A stretch of 64,000 nucleotides of DNA, from the NCBI RefSeq assembly GCF_012317045.1, contig NZ_CP051154.1, forward strand, positions 2,108,001-2,172,000. Reading direction: 5' to 3'. Source of the stretch: Leifsonia sp. PS1209 (lineage in GTDB: Bacteria; Actinomycetota; Actinomycetes; Actinomycetales; Microbacteriaceae). Positions 47,224 to 55,874 of the stretch are shown here, piece after piece. Numbering within the stretch: the stretch's first letter is position 1; each line of letters opens with the position of its first letter. Both the position numbers and the translations under genes were made by a program. The notes beneath the pieces were generated by a model. The model was not told the origin of the DNA. It searched no databases and saw only the letters and a program-made list of their open reading frames with translations.

Positions 47224-47453
47224 TCGGCTTCGGTGAACCGGAACCCCTGACGTGCTCGCGCGCGGGCTGCCGTGAGCAGGCCGCCTGGCGCATCGAATGG
47301 CGCAACCCGAAGATCCACTCGGAAGACCGCGTGAAGGTCTGGCTCGCCTGCGACGAGCACGTCGACTATCTGAGAGAGTTCCTGGGCGCGCGGGACTTCC
47401 CACTGAGCGTGCATCCCGTCGTGCCCCCGGTGGCCGAGAGGACGACGGCGTGA
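47220..47453 (+). CDS. Small Cys/His protein, possible zinc binder
   Basis: 77 aa from a GTG, overlapping both neighbours (GTGA at each end). Residues Cys12 and Cys17 (TCSRAGC) with Cys44 and His47 (ACDEHVDYL) form a likely CxxxxC ... CxxH zinc site. It has no membrane segment. It is conserved in this position in Microbacteriaceae as far as I recall, but has no assigned function. Being coupled to SURF1, it may assist cytochrome oxidase assembly, which is inference. Confidence 0.8.
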   Translation: MIGFGEPEPLTCSRAGCREQAAWRIEWRNPKIHSEDRVKVWLACDEHVDYLREFLGARDFPLSVHPVVPPVAERTTA

Positions 47454-48307
47454 GCGGCAGCGGTGGCTGGCGGTTCGCGTTCTCCCGTCGCTGGCTGGGC
47501 TACCTGGCGTTCGCCGTCGCGTTCGCGATCGCCTGCGGCTGCCTGTCCGCCTGGCAGCTCGCCCGCAGCAAGGAGGCGGCGGCGGCCAACGCGCTGATCT
47601 CCGACAACTTCTACTCGAAGCCCGTCCCGCTCACCGACGAGCTCGGCTCCCTCAACGCGTACTCCCCGAAGCAGGAGTGGACGCGCGTGCAGGTCACCGG
47701 CACGTACCAGAAGGACGACGAGCTGCTGGTGCGCAACCGCCCGTTCAACGGCAGCCCCGGGTTCGAGGTGCTCACGCCCCTGCGCACGGCAGACGGCGCC
47801 CTGTTCATGATCGACCGCGGCTGGGTGCCGACCGGCAACACCACGGATGCGCCGGACAGCGTCCCCGCCGCCCCGTCCGGCACCGTCACCGTCGTCGCCC
47901 GCCTCAAGGCCAGCGAGCCGGCCATCCCGGGCCGCACGGCCGTCGGCCGTCAGGTGGGCACCATCCAGCTCTCCGTTGTGAAGCAGAAGCTCGGCACCGA
48001 CGACGTGTACACGGGCGCGTACGGCCTGCTCGACTCGCAGAAGCCGTCACCGGCGTCGACGCCGACCCCCACGGTCACCGACCCGCCCACCCAGGATGAG
48101 GGACTGCACTGGTCGTACATGATCCAGTGGATCATCTTCGCCCTGATCGGCTTCTTCGGCCTCGGCTACGCGCTGCTCACGGAGTACCGCAAGCGCAACG
48201 AGCACACCCCGGAGGAGCAGGCGAAGGCCGCCGAGCGCCAGCGGAAGCGGGCGCTCAAGCGGACGGACTCCGACGTGGAGGACGAACTGATCGACGCGAC
48301 CCGCTAG
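47450..48307 (+). CDS. SURF1-family cytochrome oxidase assembly protein
   Basis: 285 aa from a GTG. Membrane helices near residues 14-34 (LGYLAFAVAFAIACGCLSAWQ) and 228-250 (MIQWIIFALIGFFGLGYALL) bracket an external domain. Family marks are LSAWQLARSKE, VTGTYQKDDELLVRNRPFNGSPGFEVLTPL and MIDRGWVPTG. SURF1 helps place heme A into subunit I of cytochrome c oxidase. CtaA and CtaB in the same window make the heme. A charged C-terminal tail follows the second helix. Confidence 0.94.
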   Translation: MSGSGGWRFAFSRRWLGYLAFAVAFAIACGCLSAWQLARSKEAAAANALISDNFYSKPVPLTDELGSLNAYSPKQEWTRVQVTGTYQKDDELLVRNRPFNGSPGFEVLTPLRTADGALFMIDRGWVPTGNTTDAPDSVPAAPSGTVTVVARLKASEPAIPGRTAVGRQVGTIQLSVVKQKLGTDDVYTGAYGLLDSQKPSPASTPTPTVTDPPTQDEGLHWSYMIQWIIFALIGFFGLGYALLTEYRKRNEHTPEEQAKAAERQRKRALKRTDSDVEDELIDATR

Positions 48308-48317
48308 ACGCGACGCG

Positions 48318-49922
48318 CTAGGCCAGCGAGATCAGTTCCAGGTAGTCCCTGTTCCAGTGGTCCTCGACGCCGTCGGGCAGGATGAGGACGCGCTCGGGGT
48401 TCAGCGCCTCGACGGCACCCTCGTCGTGACTGACCAGGACGACGGCGCCCTCGTAGTGCGCCAGCGCATCCAGGATCTCCTCGCGGCTCGCGGGGTCGAG
48501 GTTGTTCGTCGGCTCGTCGAGGAGCAGCACGTTCGCACCGGAGACGACGATCATCGCGAGGGCGAGACGCGTCTTCTCCCCACCGGACAGCACGCCGGCC
48601 GGCTTGTGCGAGTCGTCGCCGGTGAACAGGAACGAGCCGAGCACGCGGCGCGCCTCCGTCTCGGCCAGATTCGGTGACGCGGACATCATGTTCTGCAGAA
48701 CGGAGCGGTCGACGTCGATCGTCTCGTGCTCCTGCGCGTAGTAGCCGATGCGAAGGCCGTGACCGGGCTCCACCTGGCCGGTGTCCGGCTTGTCGACGCC
48801 GGCGAGCATCCGGAGCAGCGTGGTCTTCCCCGCGCCGTTCAGCCCGAGGACGACCACCTTGGAGCCGCGGTCGATCGCGAGGTCGACGGCGGTGAAGATC
48901 TCCAGAGAGCCGTAGCTCTTGGAGAGATCGCTGGCCTGCAGCGGGGTGCGGCCGCAGGGTGCGGGCGTCGGGAAGCGCAGCTTGGCCACGCGGTCGACGG
49001 CGCGCACGTCCTCGAGCCCGGCCAGCAGCTTCTCCGCGCGCGCGACCATCTGGTGCGCAGCGGCGGCCTTGCTCGCCTTCGCGCCGAACTTGGCGGCCTG
49101 CAGCTGCAGGACCCCCGCCTTCTTCTCCGCGTTGGCGCGCTCCTTCTTGCGGCGCTCCTCGTCGGCGGCGCGCTGGCGCTGGTAGTGCTTCCAGCCCATG
49201 TTGTAGATGTCGATGACCTGACGGTTCGCATCCAGGTAGAAGACGCGGTTGACGGTCTCCCCCACCAGCTCCACATCGTGCGAGATGACGATGAAACCGC
49301 CGGTGTAGTTCTTCAGGAACTCACGAAGCCAGATCACCGAGTCCGCGTCGAGGTGGTTGGTCGGCTCGTCGAGGATCATCGTGCGCGCGTCGGAGAACAG
49401 GATGCGTGCCAGCTCGATGCGACGCCGCTGACCACCGGACAGCGTCTTCAGCGGCTGGTCCAGGATGCGGTCCGGCAGGTTCAGGTTGCTCGCGATCGAC
49501 GCGGCCTCCGCCTCGGCGGCATACCCGCCGAGCATCTGGAAGCGCTCCTCCAGCGACCCGTACTTCTTCATTCCGGCGGCGGACACCTTCTCGTCCGAGC
49601 TCGCCATGTCGAGCGTCGCCTGCTGCATCCCGAGCACGATCGACCCGAGGCCGCGGGCGTCCAGGATGCGGGTGCGCGCCAGGTCTTCCAGGTTGCCGGA
49701 ACGCGGGTCCTGCGGCAGGTAGCCGAGCTCCTCCGTGCGATCGACCTTTCCGCCGTTCGGCAGCAGGTCGCCGGCCAGCACCTTGGTGAGCGTGGTCTTC
49801 CCCGCTCCGTTGCGGCCGACGAGACCGATCTTGTCGCCGGGCGCGACTCGGAAGCTCACGTTCTCCATGAGCAACCGGGCTCCGACTCGGAGCTCGAGGT
49901 CTTGCACGGCAAGCACAGTCAA
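48318..49922 (-). CDS. ABC-F family ATPase
   Basis: 534 aa from a TTG at 49922, with a GTG two codons later as an alternative. Two complete ATPase domains and no membrane segment. The first has [30 protein letters not shown] and MILDEPTNHLD; the second has [29 protein letters not shown] and LLLDEPTNNLD. The linker between them (about residues 245-300) is basic and helical (EERRKKERANAEKKAG). ABC-F proteins act on ribosomes, in translation control or drug protection. The leader holds a tandem repeat and a long hairpin. Confidence 0.93.
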   Translation of the reverse strand: MTVLAVQDLELRVGARLLMENVSFRVAPGDKIGLVGRNGAGKTTLTKVLAGDLLPNGGKVDRTEELGYLPQDPRSGNLEDLARTRILDARGLGSIVLGMQQATLDMASSDEKVSAAGMKKYGSLEERFQMLGGYAAEAEAASIASNLNLPDRILDQPLKTLSGGQRRRIELARILFSDARTMILDEPTNHLDADSVIWLREFLKNYTGGFIVISHDVELVGETVNRVFYLDANRQVIDIYNMGWKHYQRQRAADEERRKKERANAEKKAGVLQLQAAKFGAKASKAAAAHQMVARAEKLLAGLEDVRAVDRVAKLRFPTPAPCGRTPLQASDLSKSYGSLEIFTAVDLAIDRGSKVVVLGLNGAGKTTLLRMLAGVDKPDTGQVEPGHGLRIGYYAQEHETIDVDRSVLQNMMSASPNLAETEARRVLGSFLFTGDDSHKPAGVLSGGEKTRLALAMIVVSGANVLLLDEPTNNLDPASREEILDALAHYEGAVVLVSHDEGAVEALNPERVLILPDGVEDHWNRDYLELISLA

Positions 49923-49933
49923 TCCATTCGTTC

Positions 49934-49963
49934 GTTCGGGAAGGTGTCGTTCGGGAAGGCGTC
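49934..49963. repeat. 15-bp tandem duplication in the ABC-F leader
   Basis: GTTCGGGAAGGTGTC followed directly by GTTCGGGAAGGCGTC, one mismatch, 12 bp upstream of the ABC-F start. Confidence 0.75.
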
Positions 49964-49972
49964 GTTCACGCC

Positions 49973-50023
49973 AGTGGTCCCGGAGCGCGCGCGAGCTGCT
50001 GCTCGCGGCGGTCCGGGACCACT
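49973..50023. other. Long hairpin between sufT and the ABC-F gene
   Basis: AGTGGTCCCGGA (49973-49984) pairs perfectly with TCCGGGACCACT (50012-50023); the interior also folds (CGCGAGC / GCTCGCG). It lies 15 bp past the sufT stop, 51 bp before the ABC-F start. No T-run follows. It could be a suf operon end structure or an attenuator for the ABC-F gene. Confidence 0.6.
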
Positions 50024-50037
50024 CGCACGGTGTCTTG

Positions 50038-50367
50038 CTAGATGGCGAAGCCGAGCGCGCGCATCATGTCGCGCCCGTCGTCGGTGATCCGCTCGGGACC
50101 CCACGGCGGCATCCACACCCAGTTGATGCGGAACGCCTCGACGATGCCGTCGAGCGACTCTGCGGTCTGCTCCTCCAGCACGTCGGTGAGCGGGCAGCCT
50201 GCGCTCGTCAGGGTCATCGAGATGATGAGGGCGTTGTTCTCGTCATCCCAGGCCAGGTCGTAGATGAGGCCCAGGTCGACGACATTGATCCCGAGCTCGG
50301 GGTCCATGACGTTCTTCAGCGCCTCTTCGACCTGGTCGAAGAGCGCGGAGCTCAGCGTGGCGGGCAT
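50038..50367 (-). CDS. sufT: SufT-like metal-sulfur cluster assembly factor (DUF59/MIP18)
   Basis: 109 aa from the ATG at 50367. The MIP18 pattern is complete: LKNVMDPELGINVVDLGLIYD, MTLTSAGCPLTDVLEEQ with the conserved Cys, and VWMPPWGPERITDDGRDMM. The family helps mature Fe-S proteins. Last gene of the suf operon, 9 bp after sufC. Confidence 0.94.
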   Translation of the reverse strand: MPATLSSALFDQVEEALKNVMDPELGINVVDLGLIYDLAWDDENNALIISMTLTSAGCPLTDVLEEQTAESLDGIVEAFRINWVWMPPWGPERITDDGRDMMRALGFAI

Positions 50368-50376
50368 ACCGGAAGC

Positions 50377-51171
50377 CTACGCCTCTGTCAGCTCGGCGGC
50401 GTCGGCCTTGGCCGGCTCCGGAGCATCCACGAAACGGTCGTAGCCCTCTTCCTCGAGCCGCTCTGCGAGCTCGGGGCCGCCCTGCTCCGCCACACGGCCG
50501 GCGACGAAGACGTGCACGAAGTCCGGCTTGATGTAGCGCAGGATGCGCGTGTAGTGCGTGATCAGGAGGATGCCGAGGCCGGTGTTCTCCTTGGCGCGGT
50601 TGACGCCCTCGGAGACAACCTTGAGCGCATCCACGTCGAGGCCGGAGTCGGTCTCGTCGAGCACGGCGAACTTCGGCTTCAGGAGCTCGAGCTGCAGGAT
50701 CTCGTTGCGCTTCTTCTCTCCGCCGGAGAAGCCCTCGTTGACGTTGCGCTCTGCGAAGGACGAGTCCATCCTGAGCTTGCCCATCGACTCGCGGACGTCC
50801 TTGACCCAGGAGCGGATCGACGGAGCCTCGCCGTCGATAGCCGTCTTGGCGGTGCGCAGGAAGTTGGTGTTGGTGACTCCCGGGATCTCGACCGGGTACT
50901 GCATGGCCAGGAAGAGGCCGGCGCGGGCGCGCTCGTCGACGGTCATCGCGAGGACGTCTTCGCCGTCGAGCGTGATGGTGCCGCCGGTGACGGTGTACTT
51001 CGGGTGCCCGGCGATCGTGTACGCGAGAGTGGACTTGCCCGACCCGTTCGGGCCCATGATCGCGTGGATCTCGCCTTCGCGGATGGTCAGGTCGACGCCG
51101 TTCAGGATGGGCTTGACGCCCTGCTCCGTCTCGACGGTGACGTGGAGGTCGCGGATCTCAAGGACTGACAT
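50377..51171 (-). CDS. sufC: Fe-S assembly ATPase SufC
   Basis: 264 aa from the ATG at 51171. Walker A IMGPNGSGKSTLAYTIAGHPKYTVTGG, signature FSGGEKKRNEILQLELLKPKFAVLDETDSGLDVDAL with Walker B, and the switch LLITHYTRIL. It drives the SufBCD scaffold. It starts 3 bp after the Rieske gene stop. Confidence 0.97.
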   Translation of the reverse strand: MSVLEIRDLHVTVETEQGVKPILNGVDLTIREGEIHAIMGPNGSGKSTLAYTIAGHPKYTVTGGTITLDGEDVLAMTVDERARAGLFLAMQYPVEIPGVTNTNFLRTAKTAIDGEAPSIRSWVKDVRESMGKLRMDSSFAERNVNEGFSGGEKKRNEILQLELLKPKFAVLDETDSGLDVDALKVVSEGVNRAKENTGLGILLITHYTRILRYIKPDFVHVFVAGRVAEQGGPELAERLEEEGYDRFVDAPEPAKADAAELTEA

Positions 51172-51174
51172 GGA

Positions 51175-51498
51175 CTAAATCTCTTTCGTTGCGTTCGGGT
51201 CGATGTAGACGTCACCGTCGATGAGCTCGACCTGGTAGACGGGGACCGGCTCGTACGCCGGTAGGTTCATGGGCTTGCCGGTGAGCAGGGAGAACTGCGA
51301 GCCGTGCGCCCAGCACTCGAGCGTGTCGCCCTCGACGAAACCCTCGGACAGCGAGATCTCGCCGTGCGTGCAGGTGTCTCCGATGGCGTGGATGTCTCCC
51401 GCCGAGTCCTTGACGACGGCGATGGGGGTGCCGTCGACGACGACGCGGGTGGCCTGGTCGACCACCAGCTCGTCGGCGGAGCAGACGCGCGTGCCCAT
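51175..51498 (-). CDS. Rieske-type [2Fe-2S] ferredoxin in the suf operon
   Basis: 107 aa from the ATG at 51498, joined to the sufD stop as TGATG. Cluster ligands are in CTHGEISL and CWAHGSQF (C-x-H ... C-x2-H), the Rieske spacing. It is usually annotated as a non-heme oxygenase ferredoxin. Insertion between sufD and sufC is common in actinobacteria. An electron donor role in cluster assembly is the inference. Confidence 0.92.
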   Translation of the reverse strand: MGTRVCSADELVVDQATRVVVDGTPIAVVKDSAGDIHAIGDTCTHGEISLSEGFVEGDTLECWAHGSQFSLLTGKPMNLPAYEPVPVYQVELIDGDVYIDPNATKEI

Positions 51499-52685
51499 CA
51501 GCTCCCCACCGTGACGATGGACGAGAGCTCGGCCTCGATGGCGTCCTGCAGACGCTCCTGCAGCGCGGGAGAGCCGATCTGCTGCACGATCTCGCCGAGG
51601 AAGCCGCGCACGACCAGTCGGCGTGCCTCGTCCTCCGTGATCCCGCGGGACTGCAGGTAGAACAGCTGCTCGTCGTCGAAACGGCCGGTCGCGCTGGCGT
51701 GGCCCGCCCCGACGATGTCGCCCGTCTCGATCTCCAGGTTCGGCACGGAGTCTGCGCGGGCGCCGTCGGTGAGCACGAGGTTGCGGTTCTGCTCGTAGGT
51801 GTCGGTGCCGACGGCCTTCGGGCCGATCAGCACGTCGCCGATCCACACGGTGCGCGCTCCGTCGCCCTGCAGCGCGCCCTTGTACGTGACACGGCTGCGG
51901 GTGGCCGGTGCGTCGTGGAAGACGTACACCTGCTGTTCGAGGTGCTGGCCGGCGTCGGCGAAGTATGCGCCGAACAGTTCGGCGTCCGCCCGCTCGCCCG
52001 CGAGGTGCGCGGACGGGTTGAGCCGCACCACGCCGCCGCCGAGGGTGACCGCGACGTGCTTGAGCAGCGCATCCTGGCCGATGGTGGCGAAGTGGGTGGC
52101 GACGTGCAGTGCGTCGTCGTCCCACTCCTGCACGGTCACGACGGTGAGCTGGGCGCCTGCGCCGAGCAGGAACTCGACGTTCTCGGTGAGGTGCGCCGCC
52201 CCGCTGTTCTGGAGGATGAGCGTCGCGCGGCTGCCTGGGGCCGCCTCGACGATGGTGTGCGCTGCGCGGGGTGCGCCGCCCAGGGCGGACCTGGTGAGGG
52301 TGAACTCCTTGGCGTCGTCTCCCGTGACGGAGATGAGCAGCGCCTCCTGGAAGGCGGTCCAGGCGTTGGCGGACGCGCGGTCTTCCGGGATTCCTGCGCT
52401 GCCGATGCGGGCGTCGTCGCGACCGACCCACTCGGCGGTGACGCCGGGTGCGACGCTCGCGTCGAACACGTACGGCGCGCCGTCCAGCTCGCCGGAGATG
52501 AGCTCGGCGAGACGGGCGACCGGCGTGTACTTCCAGACGGCCTCGCGGCCGGTGACGTCCGGGAACTCGGAGACGACGGTGGACTTGAAACGGTCGGAGC
52601 GGGTCTGAACGGGCACAGCGCTGCGCATGTGCTTCGGCGCTGCCGTTCCCTCGGTTTCGATTGTCTTCGGGGTGGCGGTGGTCAT
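51498..52685 (-). CDS. sufD: Fe-S assembly protein SufD
   Basis: 395 aa; the ATG at 52685 follows the sufB stop with no gap. A right-handed beta-helix scaffold core (ARTVWIGDVLIGPKAVGTDTYEQNRNLVL, PNLEIETGDIVGAGHASATGRFDDEQLFYLQSRGITEDEARRLVVRGF) is shared with SufB. SufD pairs with SufB and SufC to build clusters. N-terminal 30 residues are variable. Confidence 0.95.
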   Translation of the reverse strand: MTTATPKTIETEGTAAPKHMRSAVPVQTRSDRFKSTVVSEFPDVTGREAVWKYTPVARLAELISGELDGAPYVFDASVAPGVTAEWVGRDDARIGSAGIPEDRASANAWTAFQEALLISVTGDDAKEFTLTRSALGGAPRAAHTIVEAAPGSRATLILQNSGAAHLTENVEFLLGAGAQLTVVTVQEWDDDALHVATHFATIGQDALLKHVAVTLGGGVVRLNPSAHLAGERADAELFGAYFADAGQHLEQQVYVFHDAPATRSRVTYKGALQGDGARTVWIGDVLIGPKAVGTDTYEQNRNLVLTDGARADSVPNLEIETGDIVGAGHASATGRFDDEQLFYLQSRGITEDEARRLVVRGFLGEIVQQIGSPALQERLQDAIEAELSSIVTVGS

Positions 52686-54104
52686 TTAGCCGACAGAGCC
52701 TTCCATGCCCATCTCGATGAGCTTGTTGAGTTCGAGTGCGTATTCCATCGGGAGCTCCCTGGCGATCGGCTCGATGAACCCGCGCACGATCATGGCCATG
52801 GCCTCGTCCTCCGGAAGCCCACGGGACATCAGGTAGAAGAGCTGCTCCTCGCTCACGCGCGACACGGTCGCCTCGTGGCCGAGCTGCACGTCGTCGACGC
52901 GGATGTCGATGGCCGGATACGTGTCCGAACGGGAGATCGAGTCGACGAGCAACGCGTCGCAGCGCACGGTGTTCGCGGCGTGGTGCGCGTTCGCATCCAC
53001 CCGCACCTCACCGCGGTAGCCTGCGCGGCCGCCTCCGCGGGCGATCGACTTGGAGACGATCGACGACTGCGTATACGGAGCCATGTGGATCATCTTCGCG
53101 CCGGCGTCCTGGTGCTGGCCGGGGCCGGCGAACGCGACGGACAGGGTCTCGCCCTTGGCGTGCTCCCCCATCAGGTAGATCGACGGGTACTTCATCGTGA
53201 CCTTGGACCCGATGTTGCCGTCGATCCACTCCATCGTCGCGCCCTCAGCGGCCGTTGCACGCTTGGTGACGAGGTTGTAGACGTTGTTCGACCAGTTCTG
53301 GATGGTCGTGTACCGGACGCGCGCGTTCTTCTTCACGATGATCTCGACCACGGCGGAGTGCAGCGAGTCGGACTTGTAGATCGGGGCCGTGCATCCCTCG
53401 ATGTAGTGCACGTAGCTGCCCTCGTCCGCGATGATCAGGGTGCGCTCGAACTGCCCCATGTTCTCGGTGTTGATGCGGAAGTACGCCTGCAGCGGGATCT
53501 CGACGTGGACGCCCTTGGGGACGTAGACGAACGAGCCGCCCGACCAGACGGCCGTGTTCAGCGCGGCGAACTTGTTGTCGCCGGCCGGGATGACCGTTCC
53601 GAAGTACTCCTGGAAGATCTCCGGGTGCTGCTTGAGAGCGGTGTCGGTGTCGAGGAAGATGACGCCCTGCTGCTCCAGGTCCTCGCGGATCTGGTGGTAG
53701 ACCACCTCGGACTCGTACTGGGCGGCGACACCGGCGACGAGACGCTGGCGCTCCGCCTCGGGGATGCCGAGCTTCTCGTAGGTGTTGCGGATGTCCTCCG
53801 GCAGGTCTTCCCAGGTCTGGGCCTGCTTCTCGGTGGACCGCACGAAGTACTTGATGTTGTCGAAGTCGATCTCGGAGAGATCGGCGCCCCAAGTGGGCAT
53901 CGGCTTGCGCTCGAAGAGCTGCAGCGCCTTGAGGCGACGCTCGCGCATCCAGTCCGGCTCGTTCTTGAGCGCGGAGATATCGGTCACCACCTCTGGCGAG
54001 ATCCCTCGGCGCGCGGACTGCCCGGCTGCGTCGGAGTCCGCCCAGCCGAACTCGTATTGCCCAAGGCTGTCGAGTTCGGGGCGGTCGATCAGGATGTCTG
54101 ACAT
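52686..54104 (-). CDS. sufB: Fe-S assembly scaffold SufB
   Basis: 472 aa from the ATG at 54104. Diagnostic stretches: [22 protein letters not shown], FSAGxx-equivalent [34 protein letters not shown] with the conserved Cys, and [21 protein letters not shown]. It is the cluster scaffold and the head of sufB-sufD-Rieske-sufC-sufT. There is no sufR, sufS or sufU in this operon, so the sulfur donor and the regulator are elsewhere. Confidence 0.97.
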   Translation of the reverse strand: MSDILIDRPELDSLGQYEFGWADSDAAGQSARRGISPEVVTDISALKNEPDWMRERRLKALQLFERKPMPTWGADLSEIDFDNIKYFVRSTEKQAQTWEDLPEDIRNTYEKLGIPEAERQRLVAGVAAQYESEVVYHQIREDLEQQGVIFLDTDTALKQHPEIFQEYFGTVIPAGDNKFAALNTAVWSGGSFVYVPKGVHVEIPLQAYFRINTENMGQFERTLIIADEGSYVHYIEGCTAPIYKSDSLHSAVVEIIVKKNARVRYTTIQNWSNNVYNLVTKRATAAEGATMEWIDGNIGSKVTMKYPSIYLMGEHAKGETLSVAFAGPGQHQDAGAKMIHMAPYTQSSIVSKSIARGGGRAGYRGEVRVDANAHHAANTVRCDALLVDSISRSDTYPAIDIRVDDVQLGHEATVSRVSEEQLFYLMSRGLPEDEAMAMIVRGFIEPIARELPMEYALELNKLIEMGMEGSVG

Positions 54105-54396
54105 ATCTACCTCGTTTCCTTCCACTCGTAACCGGCTATCATTCCGGCTCATTCCCCCCGCCCCGGTCGAATTCACGACTGGCACGAGTGTCCTGATTGT
54201 GCGGGTGGCTGGTGTGCGTACCTAAACTGTTCGGAGACTCAGGCATCGTCGCCCCGGCTGCATGGCACTGCAGGCACGCGCGTTTCCAGCGCGTTTCTCG
54301 AACCCACCAATTCTACAGGTGCAGACCGGTAATAGTAGAGACGCGCCTGCGCGTTGCCCGAGTATCCGATCCAGAAGCAAGGAAACCAGACCCAGA
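54105..54396. other. Divergent gap between sufB and ctaA
   Basis: 292 bp with no accepted gene. It must hold both promoters. TTCTAC and TAATAG on the plus strand near 54310-54340 are a weak candidate pair for ctaA. I found no clear operator such as a SufR site. Confidence 0.4.
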
Positions 54397-55344
54397 ATGA
54401 ACCGCATCATCGCCTGGCTGCCCGACCGTGTCGATGTCCGGCTCAAGGTCATCGCGTGGATCTACCTCGTCGGGCAGATCATCCTGGTCGGCACGGGTGG
54501 TCTGGTGCGTCTGACGTCGAGCGGCCTCGGCTGCCCGACGTGGCCCAAGTGCACGGCCGACTCGCTGGTCAACACACCCGAGATGGGCATCCACGGTGTC
54601 ATCGAGTTCGGCAACCGACTTCTCGGCGTCCTGCTCGGGATCGTCGCCATCGTCGCGTTCGTCGCCATCCTGCGGCTGCGCAAGGAGCGCCCGGACCTGT
54701 TCTGGCTCACCCTGCTCGCCGGGCTCGGCATCCCGGCCCAGGCGGTCATCGGCGGTCTGAGCGTCCTCACCGACCTGAACCCGTACGTCGTCGGACTGCA
54801 CTTCGTGGTGTCCATCGTTCTCGTCGCCCTGTGCACGACCTTCCTCTTCCGGCTCTACACGACACCCGGCCCCCGGATGCGCGCCGTGCCCGCCTGGTTC
54901 GCCATCGTCACCCACATCACCAGCTTCGTGGTCGCCGTCACGATCCTGGTCGGCATCCTCACCACGGGATCCGGCCCGCACGCCGGAGACGCGAAGGCGC
55001 CCCGCAACAACCTGAACCCCGAGATCCTGCAGCATGTGCACGCCATCCCGGCCTACGTCACGTTCGCGCTGACGCTGGTGCTCGTCATCGCGTCCCTGCG
55101 CTTCACCGCCACCAAGGTCCGTCGCTACGCCGCCCTTCTTCTCGTAGTGGAGCTGGTGCAGATCGCGGTCGGCCTGATCCAAGCCAACACCGGGCTGCCC
55201 GGCGTGCTGGTCGGGGTCCACATGATGCTGGCCGCGAGCCTCGCCGCGGCGATGACGGCCGTGGTGCTGTCGCTGAAAGCGCCCGTCGCGGGCAACGCCG
55301 CGGCGGACGCAACGTCAGTCGAGCGCGGGGCCGCTGTCGCCTGA
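54397..55344 (+). CDS. ctaA: Heme A synthase CtaA (COX15)
   Basis: 315 aa from the ATG at 54397; upstream in-frame codons lack family similarity. Eight membrane helices. Conserved pieces are GGLVRLTSSGLGCPTWPKC, IHGVIEFGNRLLG with a heme-ligand His, VGLHFVVSI, HVHAIPAYV and GVHMMLAA. The enzyme converts heme O to heme A for cytochrome oxidase. Divergent from sufB and convergent with the acetyltransferase. Confidence 0.95.
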   Translation: MNRIIAWLPDRVDVRLKVIAWIYLVGQIILVGTGGLVRLTSSGLGCPTWPKCTADSLVNTPEMGIHGVIEFGNRLLGVLLGIVAIVAFVAILRLRKERPDLFWLTLLAGLGIPAQAVIGGLSVLTDLNPYVVGLHFVVSIVLVALCTTFLFRLYTTPGPRMRAVPAWFAIVTHITSFVVAVTILVGILTTGSGPHAGDAKAPRNNLNPEILQHVHAIPAYVTFALTLVLVIASLRFTATKVRRYAALLLVVELVQIAVGLIQANTGLPGVLVGVHMMLAASLAAAMTAVVLSLKAPVAGNAAADATSVERGAAVA

Positions 55345-55872
55345 CGCCGGTCGTTCGAGCACGCCGAACAGCGCCTCCCTGGCGTCGCCGCGGATGTCCA
55401 CGGCGTGCGGGCTGCGCTCGTCGAACGCGAAGCCCACCGCGGTCGCGAGGCGCTTGCTCGCCTCGTTGCCGACCAGGTACTCCCAGCGCAGGCGGGTGAG
55501 GCCCAGTCCCTCCGGGGCGAAGGCGTACGACAGGATGCGCGCGAGCGCCTCCCGCATGTAGCCGTGACCCCGCGCATCCGGTGCCTGCCAGCAGCCGACG
55601 GAGGCGGAGCCCGTGGCCTCGTCCCTGCGCACCTCGATCGTGCCGAGCAGCGGTCCGTCGTCGATCCGGAGCGCCCAGACGCAGAAGCGTCCGCTCGCCG
55701 CGCCGTGCGGCACGTAGCTGCGGACGAAGAACTCCGCGTCCTCCCGCGTGTACGGAGACGGGATCGGGATCCATTGCTGCACGACGGCGTCGCTGCACGC
55801 AGCGAAGACCGCGTCGATGTCCGACTCGCGCGGCGCATCCAGAACGAGGCGTTCCGTGCGCAGCGCGGTCAT
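55315..55872 (-). CDS. GNAT acetyltransferase, RimJ/RimL type
   Basis: 185 aa from the ATG at 55872. The acetyl-CoA segment CWQAPDARGHGYMREALARILSYAF and the strand region LRWEYLVGNEASKRLATAVGF fit the RimJ/RimL branch that acetylates protein N-termini or small amines. The substrate is unknown. Its final 30 bp overlap the end of ctaA, and it lies 2 bp after the ctaB stop, so it is likely co-transcribed with ctaB. Confidence 0.9.
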   Translation of the reverse strand: MTALRTERLVLDAPRESDIDAVFAACSDAVVQQWIPIPSPYTREDAEFFVRSYVPHGAASGRFCVWALRIDDGPLLGTIEVRRDEATGSASVGCWQAPDARGHGYMREALARILSYAFAPEGLGLTRLRWEYLVGNEASKRLATAVGFAFDERSPHAVDIRGDAREALFGVLERPASGDSGPALD

Positions 55873-55874
55873 GG

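Noticed and set aside
49838-50116. Small genes in the sufT/ABC-F gap
   Set aside because: Open frames there overlap sufT or the hairpin and lack ribosome sites or similarity.
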